A stretch of DNA of 64,000 nucleotides from Streptococcus cuniculipharyngis (GCF_007859195.1 NZ_VOHL01000001.1:558001-622000); one strand, 5' to 3'. Shown: positions 43,074-49,970, counted from the first letter of the stretch. The notes: generated by a model not told the origin, from the letters alone. Translations and numbers: made by a program.

Positions 43074-43188
43074 TTGATTCCTCCGCATTGATTTCTAAGA
43101 TAAATTTATAAGCCATCGGATCTTTTTCAATCCGATAAATCGAGATCCCTTTCTCCGATGCAATCTTCTTGATTTTGTCATAAATCAC
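43048..43188 (-). pseudogene. Truncated XRE-type regulator
   Basis: A GTG at 43188 with strong SD AGGAGGAG reads 46 residues. The first 23 (MIYDKIKKIASEKGISIYRIEKD) match the usual start of streptococcal Cro/XRE regulators, but the recognition helix and the rest are missing. The remainder is out-of-family sequence overlapping the next gene by 26 bp. A translated remnant is possible. Confidence 0.5.
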
Positions 43189-43206
43189 CTCTCCTCCTCC
43201 TTTCCA

Positions 43207-43401
43207 CTAATTCCCCACAATATCAGATAAGGCACAGCCCAGACCACGAGCAATCGCCTTGGCCTTTGCCACGGTCAATTCACTAAAATCATTCTCAACC
43301 CGAGACAAGACCGTATAATCAATCAAAGATTTTTCTGACAAATCACGCAGGCTCATCTGACGCTCCTCACGCAACTTGCGAATCCGTTCACCATAAGTCA
43401 T
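43207..43401 (-). CDS. Small XRE-family DNA-binding protein
   Basis: 64 residues, a complete HTH_XRE fold: GERIRKLREERQMSLRDLSEKSLIDYTVLSRVENDFSELTVAKAKAIARGLG. A second Cro-like regulator within the early region. SD AGGAG. Confidence 0.8.
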   Translation of the reverse strand: MTYGERIRKLREERQMSLRDLSEKSLIDYTVLSRVENDFSELTVAKAKAIARGLGCALSDIVGN

Positions 43402-43446
43402 TTACTTACTCCTTTCTATATGTTCAACAAAGAACAATTTGAAGCA

Positions 43447-43593
43447 TTAGGAATTTTTATCTCTCTTTCGTCCTTGATGTCTTATTCGTTGATTTCGAAA
43501 TTTATTAAGTTTTTCCATAAACTCATCAAAGAATTCAAACAAAATTAAATTCATCCATATCGCAAAAATTATAATATTTATAAGGTTTCCCAT
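43447..43593 (-). CDS. Small membrane protein with basic tail
   Basis: 48 residues: one N-terminal helix (NLINIIIFAIWMNLILFEFF) then a basic tail (RNQRIRHQGRKRDKNS). SD GGAGGTAGGAG. Same start context and plan as the 44426 gene, so they may be paralogues. Confidence 0.55.
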   Translation of the reverse strand: MGNLINIIIFAIWMNLILFEFFDEFMEKLNKFRNQRIRHQGRKRDKNS

Positions 43594-43674
43594 CTCCTAC
43601 CTCCTTTCCATTAGTCATTTTAAGTCAAAACCTGTTACAATAGCCTTATCCCAGTAGAAAGGAGGTACAGCTAT

Positions 43675-43881
43675 ATGACAATAATCATTGACACAGGAAT
43701 ACCTGAAGACCAAGTCACCAAGGTTGTCCATGAAAAAGGACCAGGTCACGTCTACGTTGAAACATTCTATCCAAATGGTTTGACCATCAATTACGACATG
43801 CTACCAGATGGTACAATCAATGTTGATTGCAACAAACCACTGAAACTAGAATCAGATGGTAGATTTACGGTCGTTTACTAA
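43675..43881 (+). CDS. Small plus-strand phage protein
   Basis: 68 residues, beta-rich (IIIDTGIPEDQVTKVVHEKGPGHVYVETFYPNGLTINYD). Strong SD AAAGGAGG. It lies opposite to the early operon, with a TACAAT -10-like site at 43636 and its own terminator at 43912. Expression in the lysogen is plausible; function unknown. Confidence 0.65.
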   Translation: MTIIIDTGIPEDQVTKVVHEKGPGHVYVETFYPNGLTINYDMLPDGTINVDCNKPLKLESDGRFTVVY

Positions 43882-43965
43882 AACTTTTTTTCCCTTAATA
43901 ACGACCCGACCGTCAGTGTCAAAAGTGACACTGGCTTTTTTAGTTTCAATTATTTCTGTCCCCAT
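43852..43965 (-). CDS. Small early phage protein, tentative
   Basis: 37 residues (GTEIIETKKASVTFDTDGRVVIKGKKVLVNDRK) with SD GGTGAGGAG. Its end overlaps the tail of the plus-strand 43675 gene by 30 bp and it contains that gene's terminator, so it could be coincidental, though the sequence looks protein-like. Confidence 0.45.
   Translation of the reverse strand: MGTEIIETKKASVTFDTDGRVVIKGKKVLVNDRKSTI
43912..43943 (+). terminator. Terminator of the 43675 gene
   Basis: CAGTGTCA / TGACACTG stem followed by six Ts on the plus strand. Confidence 0.7.
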
Positions 43966-44003
43966 CTCCTCACCCCTTTCCACTAGGTATTTAATAAATT
44001 TTT

Positions 44004-44011
44004 GCTATAAT
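44004..44011 (+). promoter_or_regulatory. Extended -10 promoter of the 44038 gene
   Basis: TGC-TATAAT 26 bp before the ATG; no clear -35. Confidence 0.5.
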
Positions 44012-44037
44012 GAAATAAAAACGACTGGAGAATACTC

Positions 44038-44424
44038 ATGGAAAATTTTCAATTCTGGCTCACACTTGCTACCGCTACTATTCCTGCTACTATAACTGGT
44101 TTACTCAGTTTCTTTGCTTCTTGGATGAAAAATCGATCGGAAATAAAACAGATTGAAAAAAATCATCAAAATGATTTAGAAAAGCTAGAAAAACAATATA
44201 AACATGATTTTGAAGCAATCGAGAAAAATCATTCACAAGAAATTGAAAAAATGAAAGAAGCCCATAAGTTGCAACTAGAAAATATCCAAAAGCAATCAGA
44301 ATTAGATATGGCCAAGGATATATTTGGCACACTCATGAATGCTGCAACTCCTGCTTTTCAAGAAGCAATCAGCGAAGAAGTTAGAAACCAACGTAGACAG
44401 AATCAAAAAGATTCCAAGAAGTAG
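44038..44424 (+). CDS. Membrane-anchored coiled-coil protein, plus strand
   Basis: 128 residues: an N-terminal membrane helix (FWLTLATATIPATITGLLSFFASW) followed by a long charged coiled coil (KNHQNDLEKLEKQYKHDFEAI) and a basic end. SD CTGGAG. Opposite to surrounding early genes and with its own promoter. Architecture fits a superinfection-exclusion or other lysogenic factor, but this is inference. Its stop is one base from the stop of the convergent 44426 gene. Confidence 0.7.
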   Translation: MENFQFWLTLATATIPATITGLLSFFASWMKNRSEIKQIEKNHQNDLEKLEKQYKHDFEAIEKNHSQEIEKMKEAHKLQLENIQKQSELDMAKDIFGTLMNAATPAFQEAISEEVRNQRRQNQKDSKK

Positions 44425-44425
44425 G

Positions 44426-44584
44426 CTACTTGCCACTTCTTTTTCTATAGTCTTCCCAAACACTCTTATACATTTCATCACGCATTTTCTTAGATTTTCT
44501 ATCAACCACAGTAGTCACCACGATATACGAAATCAAAGAAAATATCGTAGACAATAAGAATGTCAATAACATTTGGTTCCCCAT
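44426..44584 (-). CDS. Small membrane protein with charged tail
   Basis: 52 residues: NQMLLTFLLSTIFSLISYIVVTTVV helix and a charged tail (DRKSKKMRDEMYKSVWEDY). SD GGAGGGAGGAG. Follows the methyltransferase gene. Confidence 0.6.
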   Translation of the reverse strand: MGNQMLLTFLLSTIFSLISYIVVTTVVDRKSKKMRDEMYKSVWEDYRKRSGK

Positions 44585-44638
44585 CTCCTCCCTCCTTCCT
44601 ATTAGTAACGATACTTGTTGACCTTTTTAGCCCTACAC

Positions 44639-45055
44639 TTAAAACAAGCTGATTTGTCGGTCTTCCCGCTTATTGAGATAAGCCAAGACGTTTGCCTTAT
44701 CTTCATCGCTTGACCACTCTTTTTTTATCGCAAAAGGTGGGTTAGCAATCACACAATCAGGACAGACAGGGTAGTCTTCAACGATAAGGGCATTATCCCC
44801 TAAAAATACTATTTTGTCGCCAAAGTTTTCCTTAGCCACTGCTCGAGCATTCTCATCAATCTCATAGGCATAGAGTATTTCAAAATCTACAAAACGTTCC
44901 AGTTGCCCACTACCTACCGAGTTATCCAAGATAGTCCGATGAGGAAGATTGTACTCCCTTAACTTCTCAACCACCAAACGACTAAGTAACTCTGGTGTCG
45001 CATGAAAATTCTGCTTTTTAGCTTCCTCTCGCTTATCATAAGCCTTAAATGTCAT
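44639..45055 (-). CDS. Compact N6-adenine DNA methyltransferase-like protein ending in a clamp-type motif
   Basis: 138 residues. Visible are an N-terminal FHATPELLSRLVVEKL segment, SAM-binding motif I as ILDNSVGSGQLERF, an acidic motif II (YEIDENA), and motif IV NPPF in CVIANPPFAIKKEW. The chain stops soon after motif IV, so motifs V-VIII are absent; typical N6 methylases are 250 residues or more. The last five residues are QISLF, fitting the bacterial sliding-clamp-binding consensus QL[SD]LF. It overlaps the HsdS-like gene by 11 bp. Confidence 0.7.
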   Translation of the reverse strand: MTFKAYDKREEAKKQNFHATPELLSRLVVEKLREYNLPHRTILDNSVGSGQLERFVDFEILYAYEIDENARAVAKENFGDKIVFLGDNALIVEDYPVCPDCVIANPPFAIKKEWSSDEDKANVLAYLNKREDRQISLF

Positions 45056-45590
45056 GATGACCTCCTAACTTCTCATAGAATTTTTCCGAAGTAGCACTTG
45101 CTCGTTTTCTCTCCAAGTCCGCCTGCAAGATTAAATCAGCAACCTCCACAGCTAACTGCCCCAAGAAAAAGCAAACCTCATACTGATATGCCAAAGACGG
45201 TATCTCAATAGGTAAAGCCCGAAACTTCTCCAAGTCCAAACTAGGTATCGTCTCTCCTCTTTTCAAAGTCTGTATCAGCACCCGATTACTCTTTAGCCAG
45301 TGATAAAGATACATGGATAGGATAATATCCTCTTTCGCCTTGATAACCAAACACGTTTCCTCAGCCCAGAAGGGTTCCGAATGTAGATAAACATTACCTA
45401 GGGTTGCCTTGCTCGTCACACGGATAGAACCAGCTTGCGTATTTGCCCTATCAGTAAACTTGGTGGGCTTCTTCCCAGCCCCATAAACCGGAACTTTCCC
45501 ACCTTCCACTGATACAGCCCGCTGCCCACGGACAATCTCACAAACCTCATCAAGTTTCATCACTTGAAAGCTGACTTCTTGCATGTTCAA
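45045..45590 (-). CDS. Type I restriction specificity (HsdS)-like protein, single target-recognition domain
   Basis: 181 residues, half of a normal HsdS. The TRD pattern is clear: MKLDEVCEIVRGQRAVSVEGGKVPVYGAGKKPTKF, SIRVTSKATLGNVYLHSEPFWAEETC, and LDLEKFRALPIEIPSLAYQ before the C-terminal helix. It should give DNA specificity to the neighbouring methyltransferase, perhaps as a dimer. No HsdR is present, so the module modifies but does not restrict. Confidence 0.8.
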   Translation of the reverse strand: MNMQEVSFQVMKLDEVCEIVRGQRAVSVEGGKVPVYGAGKKPTKFTDRANTQAGSIRVTSKATLGNVYLHSEPFWAEETCLVIKAKEDIILSMYLYHWLKSNRVLIQTLKRGETIPSLDLEKFRALPIEIPSLAYQYEVCFFLGQLAVEVADLILQADLERKRASATSEKFYEKLGGHHDI

Positions 45591-46278
45591 ACGTCCTCAA
45601 CACTTCTAACTGGATTTTGACTTTCTGCCCCAACTCTGCCAAGATAGCAAGGTTCTCACTCAAGGTTTCCAAGATACTGATGTCGCCACACTGACCAAAT
45701 ATCATCAAGTCATGATTGACAGATTTGAGATAATTTCGGAAAGACAAGTCTGACAAGGCAGCATTCCCACCATTCTCCCAGTCTATCCGCTCTTCTTTTA
45801 TCTCTCCCCAAGGATTAGGACCCTCGCCCCTCTCCCAAGCCTTGATAGCCTCCAATCGTTGGTTTAGCCTAGTCTTAGCTTCCCATTCCTTATAGTCACA
45901 CACCGTCTTGAAAAGGTCACTCACCTTAGGTCGCAAGTCTTCCATAGGAATTGGCTTACGAGCAATCTCAACGTCACCATCATCCTTTTGGAAAATCTCC
46001 TCATAAACGATTTGATCGCCATCATAGACCCGACTAATATAAGTATCACTGACCTCTTCTGAAAAGACATATAGAGCAACATTGATACCAGTTGACTCAA
46101 AGCCTGCGTTTTCAATGGTGGATAATTCCCTCAAATGTGGCAGATGGTCTTTTAAGAATTTCTGATACTCCCTACGTTGAACGTTAGCCCAGCCAATAAA
46201 AACCGCATTTTTAGAAACATCTAGCAATTTATAGAAAAAGATGTCATCACGAATTTCAGTAACTTTTTTCTTCGCCAT
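45550..46278 (-). CDS. Unrecognised protein of the methylation-like module
   Basis: 242 residues from the ATG at 46278 (SD AAAGGAGG). Sequence includes FYKLLDVSKNAVFIGWANVQRREYQKFLKDHL and WERGEGPNPWGEI; mixed alpha/beta, no membrane segment. It overlaps the HsdS-like gene by 41 bp, implying a joint function. I recognise no family; the missing part of the methyltransferase, a nuclease or an anti-restriction role are all open. Confidence 0.55.
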   Translation of the reverse strand: MAKKKVTEIRDDIFFYKLLDVSKNAVFIGWANVQRREYQKFLKDHLPHLRELSTIENAGFESTGINVALYVFSEEVSDTYISRVYDGDQIVYEEIFQKDDGDVEIARKPIPMEDLRPKVSDLFKTVCDYKEWEAKTRLNQRLEAIKAWERGEGPNPWGEIKEERIDWENGGNAALSDLSFRNYLKSVNHDLMIFGQCGDISILETLSENLAILAELGQKVKIQLEVLRTFEHARSQLSSDET

Positions 46279-46300
46279 AGTCCTCCTTTCCATTAGTAAC

Positions 46301-46349
46301 GATACTTGTTGCTTGTCAACAAGTATCTTGATATATGTAGTATATCAAG
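46301..46349. promoter_or_regulatory. Two adjacent inverted repeats upstream of the methylation-like operon
   Basis: GATACTTGTTG-N5-CAACAAGTATC (perfect 11-bp arms) is directly followed by CTTGATATA-N5-TATATCAAG (9-bp arms). A TTGACA is embedded on the minus strand. Likely operator/promoter of the 46278 operon. Part of the first repeat recurs at about 44600. Confidence 0.5.
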
Positions 46350-46387
46350 CAAATTTTTTTGACCTTTTTTGACTTTTGTTAGTTTTT

Positions 46388-46612
46388 TTATTTCAAACAC
46401 GCTTTAACCGTGTTATTGATTAAAAATTTAATATCAGCATATGTGATATTAAATAATTCTTCAATTTTGCCAATCTGTGGCACATCGGGATAACTTTTTC
46501 CATTTTCCCACTTACTCCACGTTGATGGTGCAATTTCTAACTTTTCAGCAACTTGCTCTTGTGTTAAACCTGCTTGTATGCGTAAAATTTTTAAGGTCAC
46601 TTTATCTTTCAA
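46388..46612 (-). CDS. Cro-like XRE regulator
   Basis: 74 residues with a TTG start at 46612, because upstream ATG/GTG codons in other frames stop at once. HTH: LRIQAGLTQEQVAEKLEIAPSTWSKWENGKSYPD. It faces the repressor gene across the control region and presumably acts as Cro. An operator-like 19-bp palindrome lies within its last codons. Confidence 0.8.
   Translation of the reverse strand: MKDKVTLKILRIQAGLTQEQVAEKLEIAPSTWSKWENGKSYPDVPQIGKIEELFNITYADIKFLINNTVKACLK
46396..46414. promoter_or_regulatory. Operator-like palindrome in the end of the cro-like gene
   Basis: AACACG-N7-CGTGTT (minus strand AACACGGTTAAAGCGTGTT), closely related to the operators at 47122 and 47193. Confidence 0.6.
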
Positions 46613-46656
46613 TAATCATCACCCCTTTCAAGTAAATAGCTGGCACTATCTAACTC

Positions 46657-46729
46657 AGAAAAAATCCCCTAGGTTGCTGGAACAACTTAGGGGATTTCTG
46701 TTGGCACTAATGCCCAATTTTATCTCTTC
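46657..46729 (-). ncRNA. Short leader or small RNA upstream of the cro-like gene
   Basis: A transcript of about 70 nt from the promoter at 46736-46764 would end at the hairpin AATCCCCTA..TAGGGGATT plus T-run (46657-46696). It contains no coding frame; GGGCATTAGTGCC forms a second small stem. It may attenuate cro expression. Confidence 0.55.
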
Positions 46730-46735
46730 CCCTAC

Positions 46736-46764
46736 ATTATCCTATAAATCTTGCCGACTGTCAA
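46736..46764 (-). promoter_or_regulatory. Strong early promoter
   Basis: TTGACA, 17 bp, GATAAT on the minus strand, overlapping the end of the 46761 gene. A similar promoter with the same ATTTATAG spacer sequence is at 49976-50004. Confidence 0.7.
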
Positions 46765-46907
46765 TTATCATACAAGGCATAAGCACAGACAGCCAAAATA
46801 ACTAAGTTCATAAAGTTTGTTAGACTAACACCAGTTTTCATCATTAAAATCACGTTCAAAATGATACCTGATGAAACCAAAGCTAACCAAAAATATCTTT
46901 TTTTCAT
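46761..46907 (-). CDS. Small membrane protein of the immediate-early operon
   Basis: 48 residues with two hydrophobic stretches (RYFWLALVSSGIILNVILMM and FMNLVILAVCAYALY). SD AGAGG before the ATG. Second gene after the lytic promoter. Unknown function. Confidence 0.6.
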   Translation of the reverse strand: MKKRYFWLALVSSGIILNVILMMKTGVSLTNFMNLVILAVCAYALYDN

Positions 46908-46935
46908 TGCTTTTTCCTCTCAAATCTGATATGAT
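46907..46935 (+). promoter_or_regulatory. Plus-strand promoter opposing the 37-residue peptide gene
   Basis: TTGCTT, 17 bp, TATGAT. The transcript would run through GGGGCTTTCGCCCC and antisense to the end of the 46970 gene. Confidence 0.45.
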
Positions 46936-46969
46936 ACCCCCATAAGGGTTGGGGCTTTCGCCCCTCCTC

Positions 46970-47083
46970 TTATAGGCTTAACAGCTCTTTAATGATTTCT
47001 AGTACTGTTTTCACAAGTTCCAGCTTTATGAGTAGCAGTGCTAGTTTTTCATTAGAGGGCTTTTTGCTTCGCCTTGGTTTCAT
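46970..47083 (-). CDS. 37-residue peptide, first gene after the lytic promoter
   Basis: MKPRRSKKPSNEKLALLLIK then an amphipathic helix LVKTVLEIIKELLSL. Strong SD AAAGGAGG. Too short for most gene finders. Basic start and amphipathic end are reminiscent of small regulatory or toxic peptides. A plus-strand promoter points at its 3' end. Confidence 0.6.
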   Translation of the reverse strand: MKPRRSKKPSNEKLALLLIKLELVKTVLEIIKELLSL

Positions 47084-47116
47084 ATCTGATTTCCTCCTTT
47101 CCTTTATCTTGATTAT

Positions 47117-47145
47117 ATTGTAACACGGTTTTACCGTGTTGTCAA
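47117..47145 (-). promoter_or_regulatory. Lytic promoter with operator filling the spacer
   Basis: TTGACA (47140-47145), 17 bp, TACAAT (47117-47122) on the minus strand. The 19-bp palindrome AACACGGT-N3-ACCGTGTT (47122-47140) exactly fills the spacer, so repressor binding would shut it off. Confidence 0.8.
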
Positions 47146-47184
47146 CACAAAAACAAAGTTTTTTTGATTTTTTTAGCTATTTTT

Positions 47185-47214
47185 TGACAAAAACACGGTT
47201 AAAACGTTATAATA
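47185..47214 (+). promoter_or_regulatory. Repressor promoter
   Basis: TTGACA, 18 bp, TATAAT on the plus strand. An operator-like element AACACGGTTAAAACGTT lies at 47193-47209 within the spacer and reaches the first base of the -10, suggesting autoregulation. Confidence 0.75.
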
Positions 47215-47237
47215 AGGATAAGAAAAGAGGTAAAAAA

Positions 47238-48023
47238 ATGAGTGGCTCACTTGGAAATAAAGAAATCATGGCTAACAATATCAAAAGACATATTGATAAA
47301 CTAGGTATGACTGTTAAAGATTTTGCTATAACCTTAGATTTCAAATATACTACTGTACTTGATTGGGTCAATGCGAAGACTTACCCTAGAATTGACAAAA
47401 TTGAAATCATGGCTAATTATTTCGGAGTAGAAAAATCTGACTTAGTAGAACTCTATACCCCACAAGCCCACAGCGAGCTTGTCACGGCCATTACCGACAA
47501 GGTGGTACAATTAGACCCCCCACGGCAAGAAAGCGTCCTAGACTACGCTAGTGACCAGCTAGAGGCCCAACAACAGGAAAAGGCAAGCAAGGTCACCTCC
47601 ATCGAGGAAAAGCGGGCCGAGTACGACAGCAGAAAACGGATTGTCAAAAATGTGGACGGTACCGTTTCAGCGGGATCAGGAGCCTGGCAAGAGTACGACC
47701 ATGACAACGACGTCAGCTTTTATCAAGACGACATCTTGGACGATGACGACTACGACACCATTGCCGTTGTTGTCGGTCACTCCATGCAGCCAAAAATTAA
47801 GCATGGCGACTTCCTCTTTATCAAACTAACCCCACAAGTGGACATGAACACCATCGGCATTTTCCAAGTCAATGGCGAAAACTACGTCAAAAAACTCCGC
47901 CAAGACCAAAACGGCACCCCTTATCTAGAGAGCCTGAACAAAGAATACAACGACATCCCCCTAACCCCCGATGACAACATCCGCACCATCGGTGAAGTCG
48001 TGGATATATACAGGGAGGGGTAG
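47238..48023 (+). CDS. Prophage repressor, XRE plus S24 autocleaving domain (CI/LexA-like)
   Basis: 261 residues from the ATG at 47238 (SD AAGAGG). HTH residues about 15-70 (LGMTVKDFAITLDFKYTTVLDWVNAKTYPRID). Peptidase S24: Ala-Gly cleavage site at about 145-146 (TVSAGSG), catalytic Ser in GHSMQPKIKHGD near 182 and Lys in ENYVKKL near 218. Damage signalling through RecA should inactivate it. It keeps lytic genes off through the AACACGG operators. Confidence 0.9.
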   Translation: MSGSLGNKEIMANNIKRHIDKLGMTVKDFAITLDFKYTTVLDWVNAKTYPRIDKIEIMANYFGVEKSDLVELYTPQAHSELVTAITDKVVQLDPPRQESVLDYASDQLEAQQQEKASKVTSIEEKRAEYDSRKRIVKNVDGTVSAGSGAWQEYDHDNDVSFYQDDILDDDDYDTIAVVVGHSMQPKIKHGDFLFIKLTPQVDMNTIGIFQVNGENYVKKLRQDQNGTPYLESLNKEYNDIPLTPDDNIRTIGEVVDIYREG

Positions 48024-48026
48024 GCA

Positions 48027-48866
48027 ATGGAGCAATCAAAAATCTATAAAATAAAAGAAAAATTCGACTCCATTCTCCACCAACTAGAAAACATTGATTT
48101 CTGGTATGCCAGAGACCTTATGCAACTCCTTGGTTACAAGCGTTGGGAAAATTTTAATACTGCTATCTATCGAGCTATGGACTCCGTAGAAACCACTAAT
48201 ACCACCGTATCAGACCATTTTCGTGAAATCACGAAAATGGTACCCCTGGGAAGTGGTGCTGAACGACCTATTAAAGATTACATGTTGACACGCTATGCCT
48301 GCTACCTAATCGCCATGAACGGAGACACCAAAAAGGAAGAAATTGCATTTGCCCAATCCTACTTCTCCGTTCAAACAAGAAAGCAAGAACTGATTGAAGA
48401 ACGCTTGCACTATATCGAGCGAACAGAGGCAAGAGGAAAACTCAAAGAATCTGAAAAACGATTGTCTCAAAATATCTATGAAAGAGGAGTTGACGACAAA
48501 GGTTTTGGACGTATTCGTTCAAAAGGAGATACAGCACTCTTTGGTGGACATAATACTAAAGAAATGAAACAGCGACTTGGTGTAAACGATAATCGTCCTC
48601 TAGCAGATTTCTTACCAACCCTAACCATAGCCGCTAAAAACCTCGCAACAGAGATGACAAACTATAACGTAGAATCAAACAACCTTTACGGAGAAACAGC
48701 AATCACAGATGAACACGTTCTCAATAACAGTACCATTCGTGACATGCTAGGGCAACGTGGTATCAAACCAGAAGAACTTCCGCCAGCTGAAGACCTCAAA
48801 AAACTAGAACGTAAAGTCAATCAGCAAAACAAAGACCTTATCAAAAATTCTGGCAAATTACCTTAA
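48027..48866 (+). CDS. dinD: DinD-like DNA-damage-inducible protein
   Basis: 279 residues: BRO-N-like start (FDSILHQLENIDFWYARDLMQLLGYKRWENFNTAI), RPIKDYMLTRYACYLIAMNGD, and the C-terminal DinD block (LGVNDNRPLADFLPTLTIAAKNLATEMTN). E. coli DinD inhibits RecA filaments in vitro; whether this one does is unknown. It follows the repressor by 3 bp in one transcript, so it could tune RecA-dependent induction. Confidence 0.85.
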   Translation: MEQSKIYKIKEKFDSILHQLENIDFWYARDLMQLLGYKRWENFNTAIYRAMDSVETTNTTVSDHFREITKMVPLGSGAERPIKDYMLTRYACYLIAMNGDTKKEEIAFAQSYFSVQTRKQELIEERLHYIERTEARGKLKESEKRLSQNIYERGVDDKGFGRIRSKGDTALFGGHNTKEMKQRLGVNDNRPLADFLPTLTIAAKNLATEMTNYNVESNNLYGETAITDEHVLNNSTIRDMLGQRGIKPEELPPAEDLKKLERKVNQQNKDLIKNSGKLP

Positions 48867-48889
48867 AATACAGGATAGGAATACCATTG

Positions 48890-48947
48890 CCCCGATGACA
48901 ACATCCGCACCATCGGCGAGGTAGTGGATATATACAGGGAAAGCTAG
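48890..48947 (+). repeat. Repeat of the repressor gene 3' end, copy 2
   Basis: 58 bp nearly identical to 47966-48023, reading PDDNIRTIGEVVDIYRE plus stop but without an upstream gene. Ends just before the SD of the KilA-N gene. Confidence 0.9.
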
Positions 48948-48959
48948 AAAGGAGATAAT

Positions 48960-49787
48960 ATGATAAAAATCAATGCGAACGGTAAAGAAATAACACTACT
49001 AACCAGCAATACCGACTACATCAGTCTGACGGATATAGCACGATATGCAAATCCTGAAGAACCCAAAGATGTTGTAAAAAACTGGCTAAGAAATAGAAAT
49101 ACTATTGAATTTTTAGGCACTTGGGAAAGAATCCATAACCCTAATTTTAAAGGGGTCGAATTCGACTCCTTTAAGAGTCAATCTGGCTTAAACGGATTCA
49201 CTTTATCTCCCCAAAAGTGGATTGCACAAACTGCAGCAATAGGAATAATCTCCAAATCTGGTCGAGGGGGTGGCACTTATGCCCACTCTGATATTGCCTT
49301 TGAGTTCGCCTCTTGGATTTCCCCAGAGTTCAAACTCTATATCATTCAAGATTACCAGCGACTAAAACAAGAAGAAGATTATAAAAATCAAATCGAGTGG
49401 CAAGCCAACCGTTACATTGCCAAACTCAACCATACCATACATACCGATGCCATCAAGGAAAATATTATCCCAACCCTGACACAAAGTCAAATACGTTATG
49501 CCTACGCTTCTGAAATGGACTTGATAAACGTTGCCCTTTACGGCATGACAGCTAAGGAGTATAGTGAAAAATATCCAGATAAAGAAGGCAATTTAAGGGA
49601 CAATTCCACGATTGAACAACTTTTAATACTCAATAACCTACAAAATCTAAATGCTGAAATGATAAAGCAAGGAATTGAACGACAAGTCAGACTAGAGCAA
49701 CTCAACCGCATAGCCATTCAACAGCTCAAAACGCTAACTAACAGCAATCAAAAAGCTCTTAAAGAACTAAAAAAATTGATTGACTGA
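48960..49787 (+). CDS. KilA-N domain protein
   Basis: 275 residues: KilA-N DNA-binding domain about 15-110 (DYISLTDIARYANPEEPKDVVKNWLRNRNTIEFLG, GRGGGTYAHSDIAFEFASWISPEFKLYII), then a helical C-terminus. KilA-N proteins act as phage anti-repressors or DNA-binding regulators. Preceded by SD AAAGGAG and a copy of the repressor tail. Confidence 0.85.
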   Translation: MIKINANGKEITLLTSNTDYISLTDIARYANPEEPKDVVKNWLRNRNTIEFLGTWERIHNPNFKGVEFDSFKSQSGLNGFTLSPQKWIAQTAAIGIISKSGRGGGTYAHSDIAFEFASWISPEFKLYIIQDYQRLKQEEDYKNQIEWQANRYIAKLNHTIHTDAIKENIIPTLTQSQIRYAYASEMDLINVALYGMTAKEYSEKYPDKEGNLRDNSTIEQLLILNNLQNLNAEMIKQGIERQVRLEQLNRIAIQQLKTLTNSNQKALKELKKLID

Positions 49788-49811
49788 CTAAATCAATATG
49801 AACGTTATAAT

Positions 49812-49831
49812 AAAAAACTCCCCACACTCTC
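49812..49831. repeat. 20-bp direct repeat, left of the RhuM cassette
   Basis: The same 20 bp occurs at 51224-51243 on the other side of rhuM. Confidence 0.85.
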
Positions 49832-49881
49832 TCCTGAAACCCTTGAAATAATTGCTTAAGTCCCTTGAAAACGCATCTAAA

Positions 49882-49970
49882 AGAACCTTACTAAATTAGT
49901 AAGGCTCTCTATTCTCACATTATTGCACGATCACTTCGGCAAGTAAGTCATGACGGTTAGTGTCATCTAA
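49882..49970 (-). ncRNA. Candidate short minus-strand RNA
   Basis: Promoter TTGACA-17-GAAAAT at 49976-50004 on the minus strand, and terminator GCCTTACTAA / TTAGTAAGGT with TTCTTTT at 49882-49905. Only a ten-codon frame lies inside. Occupies part of the 424-bp gap between KilA-N and RhuM genes. Confidence 0.45.

Noticed and set aside
46970-47083. Assigning the 37-residue peptide to Fst-type toxins
   Set aside because: It lacks the Fst membrane helix and charged tail; only size and an opposing promoter are shared.
47136-47237. Extended N-terminus of the repressor
   Set aside because: The extension crosses the repressor promoter; the ATG at 47238 has an SD and fits the fold.
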